Shown here: in pieces, positions 27,405 through 34,434 of the stretch
Layout of the letters: every line of letters starts with the position of its first letter
Position numbering within the stretch: position 1 is the first letter of the stretch
Virus record (IMG/VR): IMGVR_UViG_3300008108_000260
Coordinates: 1-51,835 of that record
Length of the DNA: 51,835 nucleotides
DNA from: a virus
Direction: 5' to 3' (one strand)
Made by a program: the position numbers and the translations under genes
Notes under the pieces: model-generated
Seen by the model: only the letters and a program-made list of their open reading frames with translations
Told to the model about the DNA's origin: nothing
Database searches by the model: none

Positions 27405-28598
27405 TCAAAGAACGCCAGTGCTCTCGTTAGGCTTAGCTATTTCTTTAGGGTCAAAGCCTTTTATTTTTCCGCTTTGACCGAAACCTACAGACTTGGCTAG
27501 AGAAGGTACAAAAGATGTACCAGACTCATCAGCTATGCCTCCAGCCCACACGCTTTTTAGCGTGCCCTTCTGTAGATTGGACCCCAACATTCTTGTCATC
27601 CAATCTGGATCATACTGCAAATTGTCCAAACCTCGCAAGAAGTGAGGCTCAAATGGAGGAGGCTCTTGGTGAGCTGTAACCTCCTTAATGCCAAACTCAT
27701 CTAGTTCCTTGATTACTGACGGCGTAAGCCTGGTACCTACGCTGTAGTGAAGAGTAGGTCGTTCTAGGTATCGGTTACGAAGATTCTTGGGTGCGCCAAC
27801 TTGATAACCGTCTCTAGGCTTCCAGCTGCGCTCAAACATGTCATAAGGAATCACATCTTCTGGCATGTTCTCCCCAACTTCGTCAGTAAGACGAATATGG
27901 TTGATAAGCCCTCTGGAGAGAACTTCTATATTACGTCTGTTAGCTCCAAGCCCAGCATCTTGCATGGACTTCCTGAAAGCATTAACAAACTGCCTTCGGC
28001 CTTCGCCTAGTCCTTTGTGTCTTACGAACTCCGCTGGGTTTGGTACACCGTCAGTCAATATGTCCCCAGCTTCTACCTCATCTCCAACTTTGTAATTTAT
28101 TGCAGCGTCAGGGTTTACGTAATGCTGCATGCCTTTGATAGTTAAAAAATAGCCGCCTGTTGGAGCTGGCTTGATCTCGTCAATCTTGCCGTCTGCCTGA
28201 GCGTGGGTAGCCCAGTACGGAGATTGCTTTGGAGATTGAATTAGCTGGTTAAGGACTTTAAACCCAGAGATGGACTTACCACCAGCCACGCCACCTGAGT
28301 GTTTGGAAGATAGAGTGCCTTGGCTGATAGGCTCGCCTAGCGCTTGCGCTGCAGCGATGCCAACAAAGTCGCCAGTCCCAGGAAGGCCGCCACGTTCACG
28401 TATTCCCACATCTCTCGCATACAGCCCACCGTCTGGTGATCCCATAGCTACAGGACTTCTGACAGCTATTCTCTTAACGCCAAGGTCTTGAATAGCCTTC
28501 ATTACCTTGGGAGTAAGAACTGTATTTCTTTTATAGGGACCCACTGGAATAGCTAAAAGAGCGCCTTCGTTATCTGGGTCGTCTACGTCTACTGGCAT
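27405..28598 (-). CDS. RNA polymerase beta' subunit, C-terminal part (trigger loop and jaw)
   Basis: Encodes 397 residues from ATG at 28598, but homology begins earlier in the same frame, up to about 28675, without a start codon there. Residues 78-104 match the conserved beta' trigger helix: VGIAAAQALGEPISQGTLSS then KHSGG. Compared with E. coli GEPGTQLTMRTFHIGG, the catalytic His936 is kept, Met932 is Leu and Arg933 is Ser. Residues 180-240 match the VGD-GDILTDG and IEVLSRG region of the beta' C-terminus. The segment upstream of the ATG (QLGHRLIVTGRDAEDDEYAA) matches the end of the bridge helix, which indicates that the gene is broken at its 5' end. Confidence 0.85.
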   Translation of the reverse strand: MPVDVDDPDNEGALLAIPVGPYKRNTVLTPKVMKAIQDLGVKRIAVRSPVAMGSPDGGLYARDVGIRERGGLPGTGDFVGIAAAQALGEPISQGTLSSKHSGGVAGGKSISGFKVLNQLIQSPKQSPYWATHAQADGKIDEIKPAPTGGYFLTIKGMQHYVNPDAAINYKVGDEVEAGDILTDGVPNPAEFVRHKGLGEGRRQFVNAFRKSMQDAGLGANRRNIEVLSRGLINHIRLTDEVGENMPEDVIPYDMFERSWKPRDGYQVGAPKNLRNRYLERPTLHYSVGTRLTPSVIKELDEFGIKEVTAHQEPPPFEPHFLRGLDNLQYDPDWMTRMLGSNLQKGTLKSVWAGGIADESGTSFVPSLAKSVGFGQSGKIKGFDPKEIAKPNESTGVL

Positions 28599-28660
28599 GC
28601 CTCTGGTAGCCGCGTACTCGTCATCTTCAGCGTCCCTGCCTGTGACGATTAGTCTGTGGC

Positions 28661-29131
28661 CTAGCTGGGTAGAGACTTGAGGTTACCAGGTTTACCTCTA
28701 GAGCCTGACAATACCTGAAGAGCCAAGGGGTTCTGCTCAGCCTTGGACTCTTCCATAATGTCTTTTTCTAGCTTTGACTGGTAGCCGAGCACAGTCTCGA
28801 TAATTTTGTCGTTTTTAGCCTTATCGTCAAGAAGTGGGTTGCGCTGAATGTCTCGAACTTTAGCTTTTATTTCTAAATTAGCTTTCTTAGCTGACACAGC
28901 TGTGCTGAGAGAGTCCAAACCAAACGAGAAGCCACCAGTTGTATAGGCTACATCTCTGCCTACATCAAACATTTTCTTTAGAACTGGTCTGTAGTTGTCT
29001 GGATCGTTCTCTGCTATGTCCTGAAGAATTTTCTGTACGGTCTTACCGTCCATAACGCGATTGTAATCGCGGTACTTCTCTGGAAGCGCCTCGTTTACAA
29101 GGAGTTGTCCTATGGTGGCTTTAACTGGCAT
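28661..29131 (-). CDS. RNA polymerase beta' subunit, middle fragment (ends before the bridge helix)
   Basis: Encodes 156 residues. It begins with TIGQLLVNEALP, which aligns with the TVGR-LLADILP region of bacterial beta', continues through GGFSFGLDSL (equivalent of GISFGIDDM) and ends in VLSGSRGKPGNLKSL, equivalent to MADSGARGSAAQIRQL. The frame then stops at TAG (28661) while the -1 frame continues as the C-terminal part. About 50 residues that carry the F-loop and most of the bridge helix in E. coli are absent between the two pieces. The bridge helix is essential in known polymerases, so a sequence deletion, an assembly fault or an unusual solution must be considered. Confidence 0.8.
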   Translation of the reverse strand: MPVKATIGQLLVNEALPEKYRDYNRVMDGKTVQKILQDIAENDPDNYRPVLKKMFDVGRDVAYTTGGFSFGLDSLSTAVSAKKANLEIKAKVRDIQRNPLLDDKAKNDKIIETVLGYQSKLEKDIMEESKAEQNPLALQVLSGSRGKPGNLKSLPS

Positions 29132-29154
29132 ATCTGTGTACCCGCGTGTAGTAT

Positions 29155-29565
29155 TTAAGCCAGAGCTTGAGCAGCTTCTTTTTTACTTATTATGCCAAGA
29201 GCAACCATAGCCTGAACACCAGCAATTGTTCTTGGATCTGTTAGAACAATCTCGTCAGCTGCCAACATCTTGTCATACCACAATTTAACTAAGTCGTTTG
29301 ATTTGGTGGCTGTAACTACTTTTAGTTGAGTTTCTTGGCTAAACCTTTCCATAAACTGCAGTGAAGACAGCTTCTCTACCCCACTAGACGGTGGGGCAGG
29401 AAAGTCTAGACCTAGCAAGTCTATTTGCGCTTCGCACTCTTCTTCGGTAGCAGCTTCAAAAATGCTATGTATCGATTCAGTCAACCCTTCTGACTCAAAT
29501 AGTGATATAACAGTGCTGCCGTCGTGAACAAGACGCCAACTTTTTGCTGGACCAACTACAGGCAT
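29155..29565 (-). CDS. Small protein downstream of the adhesin, possible tail-fibre accessory
   Basis: Encodes 136 residues, CGGAG before the ATG at 29565. The N-terminal half is beta-rich (KSWRLVHDGSTVISLFESEG), the C-terminal half helical with LQFMERFSQET and IVLTDPRTIAGVQAMVALGI. I recall similar small proteins next to phage tail fibre genes. It follows the leucine-rich-repeat adhesin, 15 bases apart, and may be its assembly partner. No firm assignment. Confidence 0.5.
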   Translation of the reverse strand: MPVVGPAKSWRLVHDGSTVISLFESEGLTESIHSIFEAATEEECEAQIDLLGLDFPAPPSSGVEKLSSLQFMERFSQETQLKVVTATKSNDLVKLWYDKMLAADEIVLTDPRTIAGVQAMVALGIISKKEAAQALA

Positions 29566-29580
29566 CGCTAATACTCCGTA

Positions 29581-31158
29581 CTAGTTGTGCGTTACAGTAC
29601 AGCCTCTTGCCACCAGCGTCGCCTTGGCAGCAAGACCTGTGGCTGAAGGGGTAGCGCTTGTACCACCAGATAGGTTAACCGTTCTGCTGCTATAGGCAGG
29701 GTATGGAGCGTTGTTAGTTCCATCCATATAAGCCAACGCTACGAGAATGCCATCGACAGAAGCTTGGTTAAGCGCAGCTCCTGTGCATATAAAATTACCG
29801 CCATAATTCATTGGAGTTTGTTTAACTGTAAAAGTCGTCAGGGCAGCGCAGTTTGTTACATTGAAAGAAATGCTATTAGACGCGCCAGCAAATTCTAAGT
29901 TAGGCAGGTTTATAGTTGTCAACATAGGTGAGTTTGTTACAGCGAACTGGCCTCCGTCAGTAGTGTAGCCAGTTGGAGTAGTTGAAGAATTGTTTGCCCA
30001 AGTAGGCTTCACCAGACCCCATTTTGTAAAGCTAGGTAAGCTTATAGTGGTTAAAACATTAAACGTTATTGGACTGTTCTGCCCTGCGCCAAAAGGCGAA
30101 TTAAGTGTTTTTTTCAATAATGGAAAATTCATAGAAGTGAGGTAAGGCGCACTTGCCCAAAACCCTGTTGTGTAGTTAGCAATGCTGCCAGTGTACAGCA
30201 ACTTAGGAAAGTTTAGAGTTTGAGCATAGACATGGTTAAGAATCATACCTCCAAAATTATGTAAAAGCTCAGGAAAAGAAATGCTTACAAGAGAAGAAGA
30301 CGCGCCGAGGTAAATTGAATCTGCTGCTTTTAACTTAGGAAAATTAACAGTAGTTAAAGACGGAAATAGATCCGCTGTGCCTGCAAAATTGGTAATTTGA
30401 ATTTCGCCTAATTCGGCTTCTGGTGCTGAAACCGACTGCACTACAGAATACGTGTTATACAAGTATACTTTGCAAAATTTTGCTTTTGGAATACTTATGT
30501 TTTGAATAAATTTTCCAGTATTATTACCAGTTCCAGCGTATAAAAATACTTCCTCGGCTTCTGGAATACTTATTGACGCAAGCCTAGGACAGTTATTGTT
30601 GTTTAGATATATTTTTTTGGCGTTTGGAAAAGAAAGAGATGTTAGGTTATAAAATTCATAAAAATTTCCTGAAAATTGGTCTAATAGCCAAGTAATGCTT
30701 GTAGTATTTGAAGTTTGATCGTGATCTGGTTGTGCTTGAAAAGTAACATTTCCGCCAATTTTTCCGTTAAGACTATTTTGCTGTAATTGTTGAAGCCCGT
30801 ACAAAGGCTGATTCCAACCGCTATATGAAAGCTGCCCATTGTAATAGCATCTGAATAATTCTATGTTTGGATTAGTTATGGCTGGAGTGATTTGAAAAGC
30901 TCCAGAGCTGCCAAAACTAGATACTCCGTTACTTATAACCTCAGCAATAGACGCTTTACCAGCCACGCCAGTCGTAGCGTCGTTTACTATCAAGGTGTCT
31001 TGAGGTACAGGCGTTTTAGTTGTCAGCTGAGATCCAGTGTTTAGTATTTGAGCTGCCGTGCTTTTGCCAGTCTGCCCATTAAACGGATCAGCCACTGCCA
31101 ACACATCTGTAGATGATGGTGTTCTGGGAGCCAACTCATTAATTGGTTTTACTGCCAC
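29581..31158 (-). CDS. Leucine-rich-repeat tail fibre / receptor-binding protein (putative)
   Basis: Encodes 525 residues from GTG at 31158 behind GAGGA. The N-terminal 90 residues (PINELAPRTPSSTDVLAVAD, repeated as LTTKTPVPQDTLIVND) look like a virion-attachment module. Residues 165-440 contain irregular repeats of the BspA-type pattern, with LTSLSFPNAKKIYL, LASISIPEAEEVFL, LTTVNFPKLKAADSIYL and LTTISLPSFTKW. The C-terminal domain (NQASVDGILVALAYMD, then L-arm ending RGCTVTHN) is common in phage surface proteins. The gene is clearly more AT-rich than its neighbours, which fits exchange of a host-range module. Confidence 0.68.
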   Translation of the reverse strand: MAVKPINELAPRTPSSTDVLAVADPFNGQTGKSTAAQILNTGSQLTTKTPVPQDTLIVNDATTGVAGKASIAEVISNGVSSFGSSGAFQITPAITNPNIELFRCYYNGQLSYSGWNQPLYGLQQLQQNSLNGKIGGNVTFQAQPDHDQTSNTTSITWLLDQFSGNFYEFYNLTSLSFPNAKKIYLNNNNCPRLASISIPEAEEVFLYAGTGNNTGKFIQNISIPKAKFCKVYLYNTYSVVQSVSAPEAELGEIQITNFAGTADLFPSLTTVNFPKLKAADSIYLGASSSLVSISFPELLHNFGGMILNHVYAQTLNFPKLLYTGSIANYTTGFWASAPYLTSMNFPLLKKTLNSPFGAGQNSPITFNVLTTISLPSFTKWGLVKPTWANNSSTTPTGYTTDGGQFAVTNSPMLTTINLPNLEFAGASNSISFNVTNCAALTTFTVKQTPMNYGGNFICTGAALNQASVDGILVALAYMDGTNNAPYPAYSSRTVNLSGGTSATPSATGLAAKATLVARGCTVTHN

Positions 31159-31168
31159 GGCACAATCC

Positions 31169-31393
31169 TCAGATTGTTATTTCTTTGACTTCATTGCGTT
31201 GTTCTATGCCGAACTGCTTGAGAAGTCTTTTAAATTCTTCGTTCTCACCAGGCTTAGCTTTATAGACAGCTATGGTGTTGTTGTCGTATTCAATAGCCAA
31301 AAGAATAGGCTGGCCAAAGTTATCCTTTATGACCAGCCTATTCGCTTCTACTGATACTGAGTTGAACAAGCCATTGTTAAACTCAAGTTTCAC
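31169..31393 (-). CDS. Small protein, unknown function
   Basis: Encodes 74 residues from GTG at 31393 behind AGAGGT. The N-terminal 50 residues form probable beta strands (LVIKDNFGQPILLAIEYDNN), followed by a charged helix (PGENEEFKRLLKQFGIEQRN). It lies between the Pro-rich virion protein and the adhesin. No family recognised. Confidence 0.55.
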   Translation of the reverse strand: MKLEFNNGLFNSVSVEANRLVIKDNFGQPILLAIEYDNNTIAVYKAKPGENEEFKRLLKQFGIEQRNEVKEITI

Positions 31394-31395
31394 GT

Positions 31396-32103
31396 TTACC
31401 TCTTTCTGCTTAGAGCATTCAGCATGTGACGAGCAGCTTCTGCCTTCTCTGACAAGCTAGCCTGTTTTCCACCAATCGGCTCAATTGGCTTGATTGGAGA
31501 AATGCCAGAGATGTCAGAAGCTGTAGGAGGAGCTTCTTGCTTGCCTTCTCCACCTTCAGCGCCTTCTTCAGGAGCTGCTGGCTTGTCAAGAATGTTGTAA
31601 GGAAGGCTTAGGCCCAGACTTTCGTACAGATTGATAAGCAGCTTCTGCTGCCTTTCCATGTACTCAAGCAACTGAGCTGGGTCCACCTTGGCAGAGCCTT
31701 TGCTCTTAGGCTTGCCACCGTTCTCACCACCGCCAGTCATAGCCTTCTGGATTTCTTCCTGAATCAGCTGCTTGATCATAGCTGGATCAGTGCCAGAAGG
31801 AGGAGCTGGGGGTGCGCCACCCATAAGGGATGGGTCCATGGGAGGCATGGGAGGCGCACCACCCATAGCGGCTGGATCCATTGGAGGAGCCCCACCCATC
31901 ATTGCTGGGTCCATGGGAGGAGCGCCGCCCAGCATAGCTGGATCCATAGGAGGAGCGCCGCCTGGAGACATTCCACCCATAGCTGCTGGATCCATGGGAG
32001 GCGCACCACCTGCTGGAGGAGCGCCACCGCCTGGAGGAACAAAAGCTTGCTTGGAGGCCAGAGCTTGCTTTACGTTCCTAATCAGAATTGAGTTAAGAGG
32101 CAT
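31396..32103 (-). CDS. Pro/Met/Gly-repeat virion-like protein with the K-A N-terminal helix
   Basis: Encodes 235 residues from ATG at 32103 behind GAAGGG (an in-frame GTG lies nine bases upstream). It starts with a short amphipathic helix (LNSILIRNVKQALASKQAF) like the two genes upstream. Residues 28-103 are tandem GGAPPMDPA(M/A) repeats, clearly low-complexity and probably extended. The C-terminal part is helical (LIQEEIQKAMTGG; LLEYMERQQKLLINLYESLG) and could oligomerise. Function unknown. Confidence 0.5.
   Translation of the reverse strand: MPLNSILIRNVKQALASKQAFVPPGGGAPPAGGAPPMDPAAMGGMSPGGAPPMDPAMLGGAPPMDPAMMGGAPPMDPAAMGGAPPMPPMDPSLMGGAPPAPPSGTDPAMIKQLIQEEIQKAMTGGGENGGKPKSKGSAKVDPAQLLEYMERQQKLLINLYESLGLSLPYNILDKPAAPEEGAEGGEGKQEAPPTASDISGISPIKPIEPIGGKQASLSEKAEAARHMLNALSRKR
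31795..32020 (-). repeat. Tandem GGAPPMDPA-type coding repeat
   Basis: Within the preceding gene, a degenerate unit of about 33-36 bases is repeated several times in tandem and encodes GGAPPMDPAMM or GGAPPMDPAAM. The DNA copies differ at synonymous positions (for example ggatcc against gggtcc), which argues against very recent expansion. Copy number may still vary between isolates. Confidence 0.75.
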
Positions 32104-32117
32104 GTGTTTCACCCTTC

Positions 32118-33233
32118 TTAGTAGTTGCGACCGCCTGAAGTCCTAGCTGGAGGCACAGCCAAAGAACCAGCGTTACTTGGAATTACCGCATTAGTGACAT
32201 TTTTCAAAACGTTAACAGGCGGCGCTGCTGGTCTGCCAGGAGCATTACGATTGTAGCTAAAACCGCCTGCGCCCATGCCGCCAGTCGCTTGGCCTACTGC
32301 TTTTGCTATAGGTGAGTTTATAGCGTCAAGAGTAACACGCTTACCTTGGTCGGCTGCGTTACCTGCTGTAAAAGCAGCAGCGTCGTAGGCATTGCTAGCG
32401 GCATTTTGAATACCCACTCCAACGTTGCCAGCAGCGTTTACTACGTTATTGGCAGCGTTAGAAACTAGGTTTCTAGGGTTGATTGAATAAGGGTCAGTGT
32501 TTGACCCAAAGCTAGGACCAACGCTGCCTGCAGTAAGCGGCACAGTGCCTTCTGTCAGCGATCTAAACTGAGGAGCTGGTCTGAATGGAATACCTCTGTC
32601 GTAAGGCTTGGGGGTTGGCGCTGAGGGAGCTGCTTTAGGGGTTTGCGCAGCTGCCATCTGAGCGCGAATATTTCTAGCTTCTTCAATAGCCTTGTCCATT
32701 GGAGAAGGGCCTTGAGGAATTTTTGCTCTAGAAGCAGCCATCTGCTGTTCTTGATGCTGCCTATAGGCCGTAGGACTAACTGGTTGAGTAGCTGGAGCTG
32801 CAGGGGCTACGCGCTGTCCAGGTTTAATGCCTAGCGACCCAGCGTCTCCACCAGCTACATAAGCAGAAGCTGCGTTTTGGTCTGGGGCGTAGAACACTTC
32901 GCCAGTCTGAGAGTGGCGGAAGCGCTGCATGCCTGCTGGAGCTGGCTGATACATAGCTCTGCTGGCTGCAGTATCTTCAGAAGGCAAAGGACCTTGGTCA
33001 TATGGACTTGAAGGAGCCTGGACTGGAGCCTGCGCTGGAGCTTGAGCTGGAGCAGCGGCTCTTTGTTGATTAGCGTAATAAGCCTGCCTTCTACCAGGAA
33101 GAATAGGCACACCTCTTGGACTTATAATCCCAAAAGGACCAGCCAACTTTATTAAGCCTATCTCTGTGCCTGCTCTCTTAGCGTTAAGACAAGCTTGTTT
33201 TACATGACCAATTAGCTTTTTGTCGATTGCCAT
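32118..33233 (-). CDS. Low-complexity virion-like protein ending in GGRNY
   Basis: Encodes 371 residues from ATG at 33233 behind AGGAGA (an upstream in-frame ATG at 33263 is less likely). The N-terminus AIDKKLIGHVKQACLNAKRA matches that of the next gene upstream (FNYKLIGQIKKAMHK). The body is Ala/Pro/Gln/Ser-rich, with APAQAPAQAPVQAP near residue 60, and the protein ends in TSGGRNY. It is probably disordered, with a short helical region near residues 255-300. Start and end motifs are shared with the adjacent gene 33303-34424. Confidence 0.5.
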   Translation of the reverse strand: MAIDKKLIGHVKQACLNAKRAGTEIGLIKLAGPFGIISPRGVPILPGRRQAYYANQQRAAAPAQAPAQAPVQAPSSPYDQGPLPSEDTAASRAMYQPAPAGMQRFRHSQTGEVFYAPDQNAASAYVAGGDAGSLGIKPGQRVAPAAPATQPVSPTAYRQHQEQQMAASRAKIPQGPSPMDKAIEEARNIRAQMAAAQTPKAAPSAPTPKPYDRGIPFRPAPQFRSLTEGTVPLTAGSVGPSFGSNTDPYSINPRNLVSNAANNVVNAAGNVGVGIQNAASNAYDAAAFTAGNAADQGKRVTLDAINSPIAKAVGQATGGMGAGGFSYNRNAPGRPAAPPVNVLKNVTNAVIPSNAGSLAVPPARTSGGRNY

Positions 33234-33302
33234 CGTAGTCTCCTGTGTAAGGCGTGAATACATTATTGCTCAGAAGTACCTAGCTGTCTATAACGCTTGA
33301 TG

Positions 33303-34424
33303 CTAGTAGTTTCTGCCACCGCCTACTGGCTTGGCTGTAGAAACAGCAGGCAAATTAGGAGTTACAGGCTTGGGAGCAGACTGCTGAACAGGAGCAGCTG
33401 GCTTAGCTGCGTTAACGTCAGTTCTGCTAAACCTTCTGTCCAACATAGGTGCGCCTGCGTCCATATGGGAAGCTGGGCTGTATGGGATGTTAGGTTTGGT
33501 AGCAGGCTTGTTTGGGTCTACCCGTGGGTAGAAGCCTCCGTATCCTCTGTCAGCGTATGGAAACGCTTTTAAAGAATTAGCCGCTGTTTGCCCTAAGGTC
33601 GTTGGTAGTGAGTTTGTTACTACAGGCTTAGAGGGCGTAGCGTAACCCATTACTGCTCTTAATGGCAAAGACGAGGCCCAGGCTGTAGGGCCGTAACCCC
33701 ATCTTCCTTCAGAATTTCGCAATTTTTCAATATTGTCTCTATAGTTTTTAAACTTGCTATGCGCTTCTTCATAGGTAACGTTGGGGTTTTTTCTCATATA
33801 ATGAGTTGCTGCGTCTATTCCACTAATATATAACTTTTGACCTATTGCGTTGTTTACTTCTTTCAAGGTTTGTGGAATTTCTTGTAACTTTTTCTTAAAA
33901 GGGTAAAAAGTATTATTGTACCATTCGTTGTCTCTCATCATATTAGTAGCATTACGCCAGTCTGTGCCTCTAGGAGCATCCCCAGTTTGGTATTCGTAAT
34001 AGCGTTCTGCTAGGTCTTGTGGGTCAATAAGATTAGCGTCACGCATTAAAAAGTCTAAATTACGTTCTGGTTTTATTGTTTCTTCGTATTCTTTCATAGC
34101 CTCAGGTACGTCGTTAAAATCTTGGCGAGGTCTGAGGTTGTATTTTTCCCTAAGATTTCTCATTAACGAGTAAGGATTAGGCTGGGTGATTGGTACGTCT
34201 TTCCAGTCTGCCTCCAGCTTGTCCTTAGCCCTATCTTTTAAAAGACGTTCAGTAACGTCTCTGCGCATGCCGCTTTGAGGATCAATAGCAGCTGGCTGCT
34301 CTGGCTCCAAATACTCAGGCCTAACATAAGGCTTTTCTCCTGTTACTTCTTCTGGAGGCACAGGAGCAGCTAGCTTGTGCATGGCTTTTTTAATTTGACC
34401 AATAAGCTTGTAGTTAAAAGCCAT
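33303..34424 (-). CDS. Virion-like protein ending in GGRNY, paralogue of the neighbour by terminal motifs
   Basis: Encodes 373 residues from ATG at 34424 behind GAGGA. Its N-terminus FNYKLIGQIKKAMHKLA and C-terminus VGGGRNY match the ends of the 32118-33233 product, while the middle differs. The middle (residues 60-230) is ordered and charged, with many Asp, Arg and Tyr (RDANLIDPQDLAERYYEYQT). The last 120 residues are Pro/Ala/Asn-rich. It lies directly after the RNA polymerase fusion gene, five bases from its end. Function unknown. Confidence 0.5.
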   Translation of the reverse strand: MAFNYKLIGQIKKAMHKLAAPVPPEEVTGEKPYVRPEYLEPEQPAAIDPQSGMRRDVTERLLKDRAKDKLEADWKDVPITQPNPYSLMRNLREKYNLRPRQDFNDVPEAMKEYEETIKPERNLDFLMRDANLIDPQDLAERYYEYQTGDAPRGTDWRNATNMMRDNEWYNNTFYPFKKKLQEIPQTLKEVNNAIGQKLYISGIDAATHYMRKNPNVTYEEAHSKFKNYRDNIEKLRNSEGRWGYGPTAWASSLPLRAVMGYATPSKPVVTNSLPTTLGQTAANSLKAFPYADRGYGGFYPRVDPNKPATKPNIPYSPASHMDAGAPMLDRRFSRTDVNAAKPAAPVQQSAPKPVTPNLPAVSTAKPVGGGRNY

Positions 34425-34434
34425 AACCAAGTCC

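Noticed and set aside
28590-28670. Group I intron or intein remnant at the beta' break
   Set aside because: Sequence is missing rather than inserted, and no intron core or intein block is present.
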